DNA of 64,000 bases, from assembly GCA_964019165.1 (NCBI GenBank), contig OZ025271.1, positions 16,973,282-17,037,281 of the forward strand. Reading direction: 5' to 3'. Position 1 is the first letter of the stretch. Every line of letters starts with the position of its first letter. A program made the position numbers and the translations under genes. Below are positions 10,989 through 21,260 of the stretch, piece by piece. This stretch comes from Mastigias papua. Taxonomy: Eukaryota > Cnidaria > Scyphozoa > Rhizostomeae > Mastigiidae. Below the pieces are notes generated by a model that was given only the letters and a program-made list of their open reading frames with translations, ran no database searches and was not told the origin of the DNA.

Positions 10989-11339
10989 TTCACACATGAC
11001 AATTTTCCATGTGACATTTACATTTGTCCAAAAGCTGGCGTGGCAGGTTTTGAACGAGTACATTTGTCATATAAACAAATGCCATATGGCTCCATCTTCA
11101 CATGAGTAAATAAAAATTGTGATAGAAAAATTGCTCTTGGAACTTAGCCGTAAGTAAGTTATCCATGGCAATGAAATTCGATTTCGTGTCTTTGCCTAGT
11201 GCATTATGAGTGTGTACAATTATGATAAAGTGCCAGTGCTTTTATATTGATTTCAGTGTTGAAATCGACGAGATTGTTGGTATCTCCAAGGAATTTGACA
11301 ACGTGCAATAGTTGATGTCCAGGAAATATTTCCTTTACA
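10989..11339. repeat. 351-bp dispersed repeat, copy 2
   Basis: Near-identical partner of 811-1161 (five mismatches, no indels), in the same orientation. The flanks are unrelated, so this is a discrete unit and not part of a longer duplication. Confidence 0.75.
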
Positions 11340-11674
11340 GGTTGCTTTTCTCAATACAGTGAGGCTCGATTCTAGCTTTGGAGGTGTGGAGACAATGATA
11401 GGTAACCCATGCAGGGTGATTCTAGGTTGGAAAATCTGGGGGCAAGCAAGTCACCCCTACGACCGGTGAAGACCCTAAATCGCATCCTCCAAAACACCTT
11501 CTGGGTCATGATTCTGAACTTAGAACAATGTATCACTGTTGTCTGTAATTGTATGGTGGTGAAAACCCAATCATTGACAAGGGTGTATGTTTTCATAGTA
11601 GGTACTTGTTCCCCAGATTACCAGTGATGACTTCTTGGAAACTGTCATATTATACTTTTTAATGTGCTTTGGTA

Positions 11675-11850
11675 GAACGATGCCTGATCAAGCCTGTTTT
11701 CTCCCTACCTAACTGACTAATCAGCATGCAAAATTGGCCTAAATGTGGCTTTTGAACGCATGTGTGGTGAGAATCCTGCATGGTGATTGGTCAATTAGGT
11801 TAGGAGAAAATAGATCTGATCAGTATCGTAAAATTTTGGCGACTATGGTA
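11675..11850. mobile_element. Hairpin MITE, family 1 (copy 5)
   Basis: Contains TTTTCTCCCTACCTAACTGA and the reverse arm GGTCAATTAGGTTAGGAGAA...ATTTTGGCGACTATGG around the loop TTGGCCTAAATGTGG. The outermost left end is lost. Confidence 0.65.
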
Positions 11851-12544
11851 TCTACTATATCGTAGTGGATGCTATCAGGGTTTTTGGATATATAATCGCA
11901 CTATACATGTTTTGTATTCAATATGAAATTTTACAAATAAAACACCTTTTACTATGCAGGTTGTTTGTATCTGTCCGTCTTATAGAATACGAGCATACAG
12001 CATTTCCTATTTGCTTTGGCACGGGCTTCCAGTAAGTGTCCGTCTTAACGAGATGTCCGCTTTATAGAAGTGTCCGCTTTGAGAGAGTTGACTGTATGAT
12101 CACACTTTAAATGTTTTGCATTATGCACTTTATTTGCATAAGAATGATTTTTCGAAGTAGTGTTGAAACTTTATTGGTTTTTCCACGATTTCAGGGATAA
12201 AATTTTGCTAAGATTTTCCTAGCAAGAATACATAGTATCGTGTAAGATTACAATGTTTAGTGACAGACAAGTGGAACACAAATAGGGCACTTAAATGCGC
12301 AGATCAAACTCAAGATACGCGTAGTACATCGACAGCATGATGGGCGTGCGTGAATATTCGAATTTTAAATGTACACCGACTTATCGACCTTCTCAATCTC
12401 AAAGCTGCAGTATTGAAATACCATAACTCTTTTGATCAATCGAGCATTTCTTTCTTATAAACCACTTCTTGTAAACAAACGCGTTTATAAATCTGACCTG
12501 TCCTTTTAAATCTTCGCTTTAAAGCCGTGAAGATCTTGGTATGC
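11851..12544. other. Intergenic, nothing recognised
   Basis: Short frames only, with no recognisable repeat arms. Confidence 0.35.
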
Positions 12545-12833
12545 AGAGTCCAGAAAAAGTCACGGCACCACGGATCAGAGCCGGAGGAAGATTTTGCTCT
12601 CTATGTCATATTTGACGAAGGTTTAGTAATTTGTACCAACAGTCCAGTTTCAGCAAAACTTTCGTTAATACGACATCGGCTGTGAAAGGCACAGCCCTTC
12701 TACAGTAATACTTCTTTGAGGCATACACAGTGCAGAGTTCAAGAACTTTGGCGAGTTTTGATTGTCTTAAAGGAAGATAGTTTATTATGAAGATTTGACA
12801 GCCGGAGGAAGGTTGGAACTTTTTCTGTACTCT
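12545..12833. mobile_element. MITE with AGAGT(C/A)CAGAAAAA ends
   Basis: Left end AGAGTCCAGAAAAAGT and right end CTTTTTCTGTACTCT are inverted copies of each other. A related copy in the opposite orientation lies at 31527-31815 and shares the internal phrase GGAAGATTTTGCTCTCTATG. Non-coding. Confidence 0.6.
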
Positions 12834-14230
12834 GGTGGTATGGATGTAAGAAAGCCCCGTGTTGCTGAGTTTCTGAGGCTTCTGTTTGTATTTGCTCGAA
12901 AAAGATCAAAGCAACCGAAGTCTATTGACTTAAAGCGGGATGGGCCATTCACAATGTTGCTTAGGTTTTAGCTGTCCATGAAATCTCGATTCACGCTGTA
13001 ACCAGTTTCGCACGTTAGATCTGTTGTATGTATAAATTTCTCCTATTTACGTCAAGATCAAGGCATTTCTCTACTTCAGGCTGCAGGGCGATTTAAGCAC
13101 AGTATAAGAGCAGTATATCTCAATTGCTGGAGATTGCGAAATACATTCTCAAATGACTGCGATCTCATTACAGTCTGCTTCTTAATTGTTAACAGTAGGT
13201 CTTTCTATTAATATGGAAGCGATGGGTGTATTATTTGTAGAAAATGTGCGATATTTTTGCGATTTCTTGCGATTTTTACGATTCTCTGCGATTTATTGTG
13301 ATACTTTACAACATTTATGAGATTTTTCAGAGTGAAGTGTCCTTCGTATTGAAGTGCCTTTCGTAATTGATTACTGCCCTTGATATCAGCTTTTTTCGCT
13401 TGAAATCAGGCTCGCTGTTACGGTAGTAAACTGTAAATATTCAAGTTTCTTTGTAAGGGATGCATTTCGGATTTAAATTTAGGCTAATACGGAGCCATTG
13501 AATGGCCTGTGTGCAGATCAGTTCACTGCATTTCATACACATCTTAAATATTTACAGAACATACAAATACAAAAACGATAACTTGTTATTATTTAAATGT
13601 ATTCTGTTGCGTAAAGAAGTTTCAGTTCATAGGAGATTAAAAACTGTTGCTGTTGGGTTATTGATGAAACTCTTCCAAACGCGCAACTACGGAGGGGTTT
13701 GACGACCGCTGCCTTTTTTCAAAATCATGAGGATTGTTAAATCGTTCATTGTAGTTTTGCTAACTAGATCTGCTCAAAATCATCCATAGAATACGACGAA
13801 ATCAGAAAAATTCCTACAATATTCTCCCTGTTTCTAAATCTGAAAAATATTATTGCAAGTTATACAACCTGGAAAAAGTTTGTGTGCGAGCTTGTGAATT
13901 GGACCCCTACAATCCAAAATTCCTAGTTTAGCCCCTCGTCCTATCCCATACTTTGATAGTACAACAAATGTAGCTTGGAGAGAGTTACAGCTAGGTTTTT
14001 TCTATTGCGAAACGACGAGGGAATTGATAATTATGATATAGTATTATAATACTGTACTCATTTATGCCCCACTTTATCTACATGTAATAAAATACAGGTG
14101 TTCGACTTCTGCGCTCCTGCGCAGTCTAAGTAGACTGTCCAGGCATAAATCTACATATACTACAGTAGCATAGAGGAAGAGACAACTTTGTTTTTGAATT
14201 TTGAATAAACGAAATTGATAAATACATAAT
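12834..14230. other. Intergenic, nothing recognised
   Basis: AT-rich, including a run of GCGATTT/TGCGATTTTT words near 13250-13320. No supported gene. Confidence 0.4.
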
Positions 14231-14487
14231 GGACAGCAGAAATCAGCGTGGTGAATCTGGCTTGGCCTTCAAGCATTTATTCACACTTTGATCGTATAAA
14301 GTTTCCAGTGTCGTTATCTGGCGACAAGTACATAGCAACTTCGGAACACAAGCTAGTTAGCATTGTTCGATTAAAGTAATACATCAATGGTCAATCAAAG
14401 AAACATAGCAGCCGAACGAATTATGCTCTGACTGTGAATATCTGCATTCTTGATGAAAGCGCTTTTTCATCCGCCACTCCGTGTAAT

Positions 14488-17400
14488 CTATACGATCCGC
14501 TTGCTTGCATCACCGAACGCGTGTCTTCGTCTACTGTTTCCAGTTCGTCGATTCCATGCGGTAGCCCGGATCTTCCGTCCAATTGGTTTATTCCATGCTG
14601 TAGCCCTTATCTTCCGCTGCCGTGTGCGCCATCTGACTGGCGCGGGAATTCTTACCGGACCAGCTAGTGTATCTGAAATCAAAGGTGAGGTTAGGTTACT
14701 GTGTTTTTGTTTCTCAGTACATAGAATGCTGGAGGAGATGAGAACTGAAGAGTACATCGCCAGCTGGATTAAGAGTAAGCACTCTATAGCAAATCTATAA
14801 GACTGGCCTATAACCAGGAATTCAATGGAGATGGGAGTGGAGTAAGCTCAGTTACTTTTTTAATAAAGGAAAATCTTGAGAAAACTTTGCTTTAAGGACT
14901 GTCAAGGAAAATCAGGATATGTCAGGGAAAATCAGGATATGTCAAGAAATTTTGTTGAAACTTTAAGAAAGTCAAGAAAAAGTCAGGAATTTTTATCATT
15001 CATGCAAATATTTCGTGGCTATGCTATCAGCATCAGGCTTGTAAAGGATTATTATGAACAATAATATATCTGAAAAGTCTGTTGGTACTACAGAACTTCA
15101 CTACAGCACGAAAAAGCGGTACCATGTTTTAACCATACTGAAAAGCTTTTTTTCGTCCGACACTCGTCAAACCGTGTGGTCCTGAGAAGTGCCCAGTTTA
15201 CCTAAAATTGCCCTGGATTGGTAATGTTTCATCAAGATTTGAAAACCAAATTAACAAAGCCATTACATCCTGTTTCTATGCTGTGAAACCTCGTGTGGTC
15301 CACAATACTAAGGTCATGCTACCATCTGCTAAAAAAGATAGCGTTCCTACCACTCAAAAAAGTTGTGTAGTTTATGAATTTTCGTGCCGATGTGAAGCTC
15401 GGTACGTAGGACGCACTACGCAGAGACTAGCTGACAGAATAAAGCAACATATACCCACGAGTATCAGGAAGAAAAACACTACAATAAGGGAACAGCCACC
15501 TCGTATGTGTAAAAACTCTAATTCTAAAATGAAAAGTGATTCGGCCATAGGACAACATCTCATTAAAAACCCAGAATGCGCCAAAACATATTCAGACGAT
15601 AATTTTCGGATCATTGGGCAAGCAAGATCGTCCTTTCATTTAAGTGTTTTGGAATCAGTTTACATAAAGACTCAAAACCCAGTCTTGTGTAAACAAAAAG
15701 AGTTCATTTTCTCACTTGGACTCTTCTAGTAAACAATGGTGAATAGGTGCCAAGAGGCCAATCATATGGCTAACTGGACACATTATTCATCATATCACGT
15801 GTACCCGCACCTTTCGGTCGCTATCCGACGTTTCATACTCTGACGAGTGTCGGACGAAAAAAAGCTTTTCAGTATGGTTAAAACATGGTACCGCTTTTTC
15901 GTGCTGTAGTGAAGTTCTGTAGTACCAACAGACTTTTCACGTATTTTCGGCGGAGGTACTCCAAGAAGCAGATCGGAGATCTGAACAACATAGTAAAGCT
16001 ACGAGGTAAGATCAGAACGGCTAAGTTCTCTATTTCATTTTATAGACTTTGTTTAGTGAATCGTGTTTCACCAAAATTCATTTCTGCCCGTATTTCTAGA
16101 TCTCGTGCAAGGCACAGCCCTACCATTGAACGTGCATTTCTTAATGATGAAATTGAAAAGATCAACAAACAAATTGGGCACACAAAATGTGCATACAAAC
16201 GCCAATGGATTAAAATTCGCAGCTTTTTGTCATTTTTCGACTTAGTTCGGTTTTGCCGCTACCTTTCGGAAATTGATCAGCGGACAGAAAATGCTACTAA
16301 AGAAAAACACGACAGAAACATCCAACTTTTACGTAGGAAACGCTTCGGTGGCATGTTGAGTGTCAAGGAAAAACATATTCTAAACCTTTCTGATTATACT
16401 CTCTCTGATGCGGAGAAATTTGTTTTGAGTAATGGCCTTGATTTTTGTCTTCCACCTAAAAACGTAAACAGAGAGGAGGTTTTTGCAGAATTTGAAATTC
16501 TATACGCTCAACTTGCCAGGCAACAGCCAATTTCATCCAACGAGCTCAACTCCCTAAAAGCCAGGTTAAGCGATTTGGCACACGCTTACTGTGGCACCCC
16601 AGTTGACCTAGGAGATTTCAATATGCATAAAGAGCATTTTCATGCTATAAAATCCTTACGTTCCAATGAACAGATCCTAATCACAAAACCTGATAAAGGA
16701 TCTGGGGTTGTCATTTTAAATAGAAGTGATTACATCCAAAAGATGGGCAATATTCTCGAGGATAAGACCAAGTTTTTAAATATGGGCAGTGTCAATTTGC
16801 ACGACAATACGGCCAAGAACGAGCAGAAGTTACAAAAACGTCTCTTAGACTTAGTAAACCAAAACATCCTGGCTCGTGATGTTTACGATAGGATTCGACC
16901 CACTGGCTCACAGCGCCCCCGCATGTATGGCTTGCCTAAAACACATAAAGAAGATACCCCATTTCGGCCCATTTTATCCATGATTGGCTCCTCTCAACAT
17001 GAACTTGCTAAGTGGTTAGCAGAAATTTTGGCTCCGGTCCTAAAATCCTACTCCTCACATTGTATAAAAGACTCCTTTACGTTTGCCAATTTTATCCAAA
17101 ACTGCAACCTAGAACCTACCAAGGCATTTCTATGCTCTTTTGACATCAGCAGTCTATTCACAAATGTGCCATTAGATGAGACCATAGGGATTTGTGCTGA
17201 TGCTTTGTATCGAGGTCACCTTGATTGCCCTCCATTCCCCGAGGACACCTTTAAAGAATTGATGCTAATTGCTACGCGAGGAGTGGAATTTAGTTTTAAC
17301 AACCAAATGTATAAGCAATTAGATGGAGTGGCAATGGGCAGCCCCCTGGGGCCGGCTTTAGCAAACATTTTCGTGGGCTTTCATGAAAGTAGACTTTTTG

Positions 17401-20400
17401 ATAACACCGTAAAACCAGGTGTCTACTTTAGATATGTGGACGATACTTTCGTCATCTTTAGTTCCGAGCTGGATTGTGACTGTTTTCATGGAAAACTTAA
17501 CTTGCTGCATCCAGCTTTAAATTTCACAGTAGAGAAGGAGCAAAACAACTCCTTGAGCTTTCTAGATGTTTTGGTGGAAAAAGAGGGCACTGGATTTCTC
17601 ACCAGCGTTTACAGGAAGCCAACGTTTACAGGGCAATACATCCGTTGGAATTCCTTCAGCCCAAAATCAAGGAAAATTAGCCTTATCAAAACCTTAGTTC
17701 ACAGGGCACTAATGATTTGCTCCAAAACTAAATTAGGCTCAGAACTTGATAGAGTAAAACAACTGCTCATTGAAAATGGATATCCAGACGATGTCCTTAT
17801 TTCTTGTATTAAGCAAAAACTTGCCAACTTTGCAGCGGAAAAACCGTGTGGTCCTGAGAAGTGCCCAGTTTACCTAAAATTGCCCTGGATTGGTAATGTT
17901 TCATCAAGATTTGAAAACCAAATTAACAAAGCCATTACATCCTGTTTCTATGCTGTGAAACCTCGTGTGGTCTACAATACTAAGGTCATGCTACCATCTG
18001 CTAAAAAAGATAGCGTTCCTACCACTCAAAAAAGTTGTGTAGTTTATGAATTTTCGTGCCGATGTGAAGCTCGGTACGTAGGACGCACTACGCAGAGACT
18101 AGCTGACAGAATAAAGCAACATATACCCACGAGTATCAGGAAGAAAAACACTACAATAAGGGAACAGCCACCTCGTATGTGTAAAAACTCTAATTCTAAA
18201 ATGAAAAGTGATTCGGCCATAGGACAACATCTCATTAAAAACCCAGAATGCGCCAAAACATATTCAGACGATAATTTTCGGATCATTGGGCAAGCAAGAT
18301 CGTCCTTTCATTTAAGTGTTTTGGAATCAGTTTACATAAAGACTCAAAACCCAGTCTTGTGTAAACAAAAAGAGTTCATTTTCTCACTTGGACTCTTCTA
18401 GTAAACAATGGTGAATAGGTGCCAAGAGGCCAATCATATGGCTAACTGGACACATTATTCATCATATCACGTGTACCCGCATATCTGGCTATAAATTTCG
18501 GTTCACCTTTCAGTCGCTATCCGACGTTTCATACTCTGACGAGTGTCGGACGAAAAAAAGCTTTTCAGTATGGTTAAAACATGGTACCGCTTTTTCGTGC
18601 TGTAGTGAAATAATATATCTAGCAGAGATAGTTTACCTAAATAGGTTTAAAACTACTATTAATTAAAGGATTTCGTTTAATATAAGCTATTGTGAAACTT
18701 TTATATAGGTTTCCAGTCGTGTTTTATTGAGTCTAACTATTTCTTTTTAAACTATATGCTGTAATTAAGTTTCGAAAATTTTGCATATCAGCTTCTGCCG
18801 AGGGCAACCCACAGTTAACAGTATAAAATAAAATGAAGTGGGATGTTTTTTGGGATTTCAAACCGAACTCGAGTAGCTTCAGCTTAATACTTTTCCATTC
18901 TTCTCCATTCTTCTCCAATTGTTGATTTCTAGTAAATATCTAAGAAGGAATGAGTACAAACCTTTTTCCTCATCTTCTTCATTTCCTTCATCCGACTTTT
19001 TGACTTTGGCTAGTTGATCGTACACATCATCATCAGTATCAGCATCGTCATCATCATCATCGTTATAAAAGTCATCGAAGTCATCTTCAAAATCCGCAAC
19101 TAGGGGAAATGGACAAGGAGTTCTCAAAGAGATTCAACCCAACTAGCCTCATAGAACTTTATGTCAGTTAGCGTTCTTCCGATGCAACTTGTCACATTGT
19201 ACTTATTGTCAGTTAGCGCTCTTCCTATACAACTTGTCACAAAGAACTTTTTTTCAGTTAGCGCTCCTCCCATGCAACTATTCACATAGAACTTATTGTC
19301 TGTTAGCGCTCTTCCCATACAACTTGTCACATAGAACTTATTGTCTGTTAGCGCTCTTCCCATACAACTTGTCACATAGAACTTATTGTCAGTTAGCGCT
19401 CTTCCTATACAACTTGTCACATAGAACTTATTGTCAGTTAGCGCTCCTCCTATACAACTTGTCACTTAGTACTTATTGTCAGTTAACGCTCCTCCCATGC
19501 AAGTTTTCAAATGGAATTCATTGTCAGTTAGCCCTCTTCGCATGAACTCGTCGTATAGAACTTATTGTGAGTTAGCACTCGCCCCATACAACTTGTCTCG
19601 TAGAACTTTGTGTCAGTTAGCGCTTTTCCGATGCAACTTGTCAAATTCAACTAATTGTGAGCTAGCTCTCTTCCGATATATCTTGTCACATAGAAAGTAT
19701 TGTCAGATAGCGCTGTTCCTGTCCAATTTTTCACATGGAATGCACTGTCAGCTTCAAACAACAGCCCAAGCATTGCCACCATGTGGGGTGAGTGGCCAAG
19801 CGGTTCAGTTGGCTTCCATTAGCTAGCTGAAGTTAAGTTTGGCTGTGTTTGGTCAGCAACTGGATGGGCGACTATCCAGATAAACGACCAAAGCAACTCA
19901 CTCTACCGTCCTTCGGAAGGGACGTTAAACTAGGGGTCCCATGTCTGGATGCGGCACGCACAGTAGGCCTAAATTAGCTGAAAACGCTAGATATAACAGC
20001 CTACTCAGAATAAAGTAAAACAAACAAGCAAACAAGCAAACCAGGAATGATTTACATATAATATACACATCTGATGCACACCCGATACACTACCCTATAC
20101 CGATTCATCCCAATACAAGAAGCGATCTGCTTTGAAAGTGACCACAGAATCGTATCTGATAGTCAAATTCTGTGTAGCCATGCTATACGGTGCCATCCTA
20201 TACAATTTGCATCGAAACGTCGTTTGTAAAATAAGAGACGAGAGTAGCGATAATGTTCCATCGTTTACTACAGAAAGCATAGTAAAAATAAACTTGCTAT
20301 GCTTAGTGATTAGGCAATAAGTCAGTTGCCCTCTCCTACTTCTGGAGAACAATGGTTATCATAATTTATTTAAGAATAAATCGAAAGATTTCTCTTCAAA

Positions 20401-20843
20401 ATAGTTTCCTTATATGTAGCCAGAAAGTGAGTCATTGTATGGGACTGGGGTTATTAAGTGATATCGTATTCATTTTATACTATGTTCATAAGGGTATTAA
20501 AATTACTCAGTGTTCATTATCGTCTTCGTGTAAACGATAGGCCAATAAGGCCGATGGCGTGTAAACGGTGTCTGAATGCAGAGCAGTTAAACTGATGAAA
20601 AATTTCACTCAGTACATTTTACTTACTAGTTCAACTAGTAATGCGAATAATGGAAGATGTGTTGTGGGGTGAAGAACTTTCCACCCGTCATTTCTCTGTA
20701 CTGAGAGTAAAGTAAGTGAGTGAGTAAGTGAGTATGTGAGTGCTTACCTTCTTCCCTCTCAGCTGTAGCTTTATAGCATGAGATGAGGCAAATGCCAATG
20801 AACGAAAGTAAAAGTTTAACTTGCATGACCTCTACTCGCTGGC
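14488..20843 (-). CDS. Gene C: secreted acidic/Arg-rich precursor, 133 aa
   Basis: Coding exons are 20826-20748 (start codon, within exon 20843-20748), 19099-18962 and 14672-14488. They join in phase 1 to 402 nt. Residues 1-26 (MQVKLLLSFIGICLISCYKA, then TAEREE) form a signal peptide. Residues 27-72 are very acidic (DDFDDFYNDDDDDDAD, DEGNEEDEEK) and share the [V/A]YD[Q/E]L motif with genes A and B. The last exon is strongly basic, with two 13-residue units starting RKIRATAWN, then NSRRRHAF, and ends IV-stop. Splice sites are good: ATTTTACAG, CATTTCCCCTAG and TTTGATTTCAG acceptors; GTAAGC and GTTTGT donors. The last intron is 4.3 kb and holds a Penelope insertion; intron 2 holds a SINE and a 45-bp minisatellite. 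The product is probably exported and perhaps cleaved at basic sites. Function unknown; a cationic host-defence or peptide-precursor role is inference. Confidence 0.6.
15060..15071 (+). repeat. Target-site duplication, left (Penelope)
   Basis: AATAATATATCT, repeated exactly at 18609-18620 on the other side of the Penelope insertion. Confidence 0.8.
15072..15169 (-). repeat. Inverted Penelope LTR piece
   Basis: Reverse complement of 15842-15938, nearly perfect over about 97 bp. It contains the 3' half of a hammerhead motif on the minus strand (the stem I strand is lost at the junction near 15169). Confidence 0.85.
15170..15729 (+). pseudogene. Partial Penelope pol (GIY-YIG end only)
   Basis: Encodes only the C-terminal 180 or so residues of the Penelope protein, beginning just before PWIGNVSSRFENQ and running through the GIY-YIG region (VYEFSCRCEARYVGRTTQR) to the same FSLGLF stop. 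It differs from the full copy by very few bases (for example His instead of Tyr near 15301). It is the 5' part of the tandem arrangement and lacks reverse transcriptase. Confidence 0.85.
15834..15876 (+). ncRNA. Hammerhead ribozyme motif (5' pseudo-LTR)
   Basis: CATACT - CTGACGA - GTGTCGGAC - GAAA - A/T stem III (AAAAAGCTTTT) - C - AGTATG. Both halves of stem I pair perfectly and the core CUGANGA/GAAA is intact. Predicted cleavage follows the TTC triplet at 15870. Confidence 0.8.
15885..18401 (+). CDS. Penelope-like reverse transcriptase / GIY-YIG protein
   Basis: An uninterrupted 838-residue frame. Visible landmarks: KPDKGSGVVILN near residue 268 and RPRMYGLPKTHK near 344, both typical of the Penelope family; FDISSLFTNVP near 419 (motif A); GVAMGSPLGPALAN (motif B); YVDDTFVIF near 517 (catalytic motif C with YVDD); SFLDVLV and VYRKPTFTGQYI downstream. 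A GIY-YIG endonuclease region near 718-740 (VYEFSCRCEARYVGRT) is followed by a basic helix. The protein copies element RNA into DNA at a nicked target. The chosen ATG lies inside the pseudo-LTR, 9 nt after the hammerhead; a later start is possible. Length and motif order match full-length family members and no stops are seen, so the element may still be competent. Confidence 0.9.
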   Translation: MVPLFRAVVKFCSTNRLFTYFRRRYSKKQIGDLNNIVKLRGKIRTAKFSISFYRLCLVNRVSPKFISARISRSRARHSPTIERAFLNDEIEKINKQIGHTKCAYKRQWIKIRSFLSFFDLVRFCRYLSEIDQRTENATKEKHDRNIQLLRRKRFGGMLSVKEKHILNLSDYTLSDAEKFVLSNGLDFCLPPKNVNREEVFAEFEILYAQLARQQPISSNELNSLKARLSDLAHAYCGTPVDLGDFNMHKEHFHAIKSLRSNEQILITKPDKGSGVVILNRSDYIQKMGNILEDKTKFLNMGSVNLHDNTAKNEQKLQKRLLDLVNQNILARDVYDRIRPTGSQRPRMYGLPKTHKEDTPFRPILSMIGSSQHELAKWLAEILAPVLKSYSSHCIKDSFTFANFIQNCNLEPTKAFLCSFDISSLFTNVPLDETIGICADALYRGHLDCPPFPEDTFKELMLIATRGVEFSFNNQMYKQLDGVAMGSPLGPALANIFVGFHESRLFDNTVKPGVYFRYVDDTFVIFSSELDCDCFHGKLNLLHPALNFTVEKEQNNSLSFLDVLVEKEGTGFLTSVYRKPTFTGQYIRWNSFSPKSRKISLIKTLVHRALMICSKTKLGSELDRVKQLLIENGYPDDVLISCIKQKLANFAAEKPCGPEKCPVYLKLPWIGNVSSRFENQINKAITSCFYAVKPRVVYNTKVMLPSAKKDSVPTTQKSCVVYEFSCRCEARYVGRTTQRLADRIKQHIPTSIRKKNTTIREQPPRMCKNSNSKMKSDSAIGQHLIKNPECAKTYSDDNFRIIGQARSSFHLSVLESVYIKTQNPVLCKQKEFIFSLGLF
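18530..18572 (+). ncRNA. Hammerhead ribozyme motif (3' LTR)
   Basis: Same sequence and pairing as the motif at 15834-15876, with an intact CUGACGA...GAAA core. Confidence 0.8.
18609..18620 (+). repeat. Target-site duplication, right (Penelope)
   Basis: AATAATATATCT, identical to 15060-15071. Confidence 0.8.
19140..19765. repeat. 45-bp minisatellite, about 14 copies
   Basis: The unit resembles CACATAGAACTTATTGTCAG followed by TTAGCGCTCTTCCTATACAA and CTTGT. Because 45 is divisible by three it leaves open frames on both strands, but it lies in intron 2 of gene C, just upstream of the acidic exon's acceptor, and no frame joins it to the exons. Copies decay towards the right end. Confidence 0.85.
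19786..19995 (+). mobile_element. tRNA-like SINE, copy 1
   Basis: Begins GGTGAGTGGCCAAGCGGTTC, which looks like the 5' half and A box of a leucine/serine-type tRNA, followed by a shared body (CTACCGTCCTTCGGAAGG, AGGGGTCCCATG). A second copy lies at 39388-39605. It sits in intron 2 of gene C. Confidence 0.6.
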
Positions 20844-20959
20844 CTGTAAAATACATAAAAGAGGTCTCTGTGATGTTCGCGACGTGCTGCAAAAGAATCT
20901 TATGTTTTGTACTTGAGGCTTGCATGAAATTAGAGCAAATTAGTGAGGAAGATGCAGTT

Positions 20960-21035
20960 GGAGTAGGTACGCACCCCTCTCCTTCAATCCCTGAGCATGA
21001 ATGGGGGCTAGCTAGTGGTAAGTATGCTCTCTACA
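20960..21035 (-). promoter_or_regulatory. Gene C proximal promoter / untranslated exon, diverged
   Basis: The minus strand holds CATTCATGCTCAGGGATTGA then AGGAGAGGGGTGCGTACC, matching the untranslated exon and donor of genes A and B (CATTCATACCCAGG...AGGAGAAGGGTGAGTA). The TATA position reads TGTAGAG, so this promoter copy looks damaged. Confidence 0.45.
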
Positions 21036-21194
21036 ACGAGATAAGAGTGAAGTTATTTGTCTTTTTGCCTTAACTAACTTAGTCATTAATTGCTTTTTGC
21101 TTTAATTAACTTAGCTGTTAATATATTTGTTTGCGTTGTATTGAATTTGACCTAATTTTCTATAAACTTTTGAGATGGATAAGAGGATTTACAG

Positions 21195-21260
21195 AAACTG
21201 GAACCTGTTTACTTCCCTGAGTATGAATGGGGTCTGGGTAGTGTTAGTATGCCCTTTATA
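21195..21260 (-). promoter_or_regulatory. Gene C second promoter copy with TATA box
   Basis: A tandem duplicate (about 235 bp away) of the proximal promoter. It has an intact TATAAAG (21254-21260) followed by CATTCATACTCAGGGAAGTA. It may be the true start of gene C transcription. Confidence 0.45.

Larger units (their letters stand above)
15072..18608 (+). mobile_element. Penelope-like element, apparently complete
   Basis: A 3.5-kb insertion flanked by a 12-bp target duplication. In order it holds an inverted LTR piece (15072-15169), a partial 3' copy of the pol gene (15170-15726), an LTR with a hammerhead motif (to about 15940), the full pol frame (15885-18401) and a 3' LTR-like end with a second hammerhead motif. 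A partial tandem copy creating a pseudo-LTR is the usual structure of Penelope elements. The partial and full copies are nearly identical, so insertion was recent. It lies in the last intron of gene C, opposite to that gene's transcription. Confidence 0.9.

Noticed and set aside
14876..15064. 62-codon plus frame rich in Lys/Ser
   Set aside because: Built on a short imperfect repeat (AAATCAGGATATGTCA) in gene C's last intron; nothing supports coding.
15372..15614. 80-residue minus frame repeated at 18044-18286
   Set aside because: Antisense shadow of the Penelope GIY-YIG region, duplicated because that region is duplicated.
19124..19545. Open frames in the 45-bp minisatellite (TSCIGRALTDNKFYV units)
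   Set aside because: They lie within an intron of gene C, have no supporting splice sites, and are equally open on both strands.
19786..19860. A functional tRNA gene
   Set aside because: The A-box-like head is followed by non-tRNA sequence, no cloverleaf can be drawn, and a second diverged copy at 39388 shows it is a SINE.
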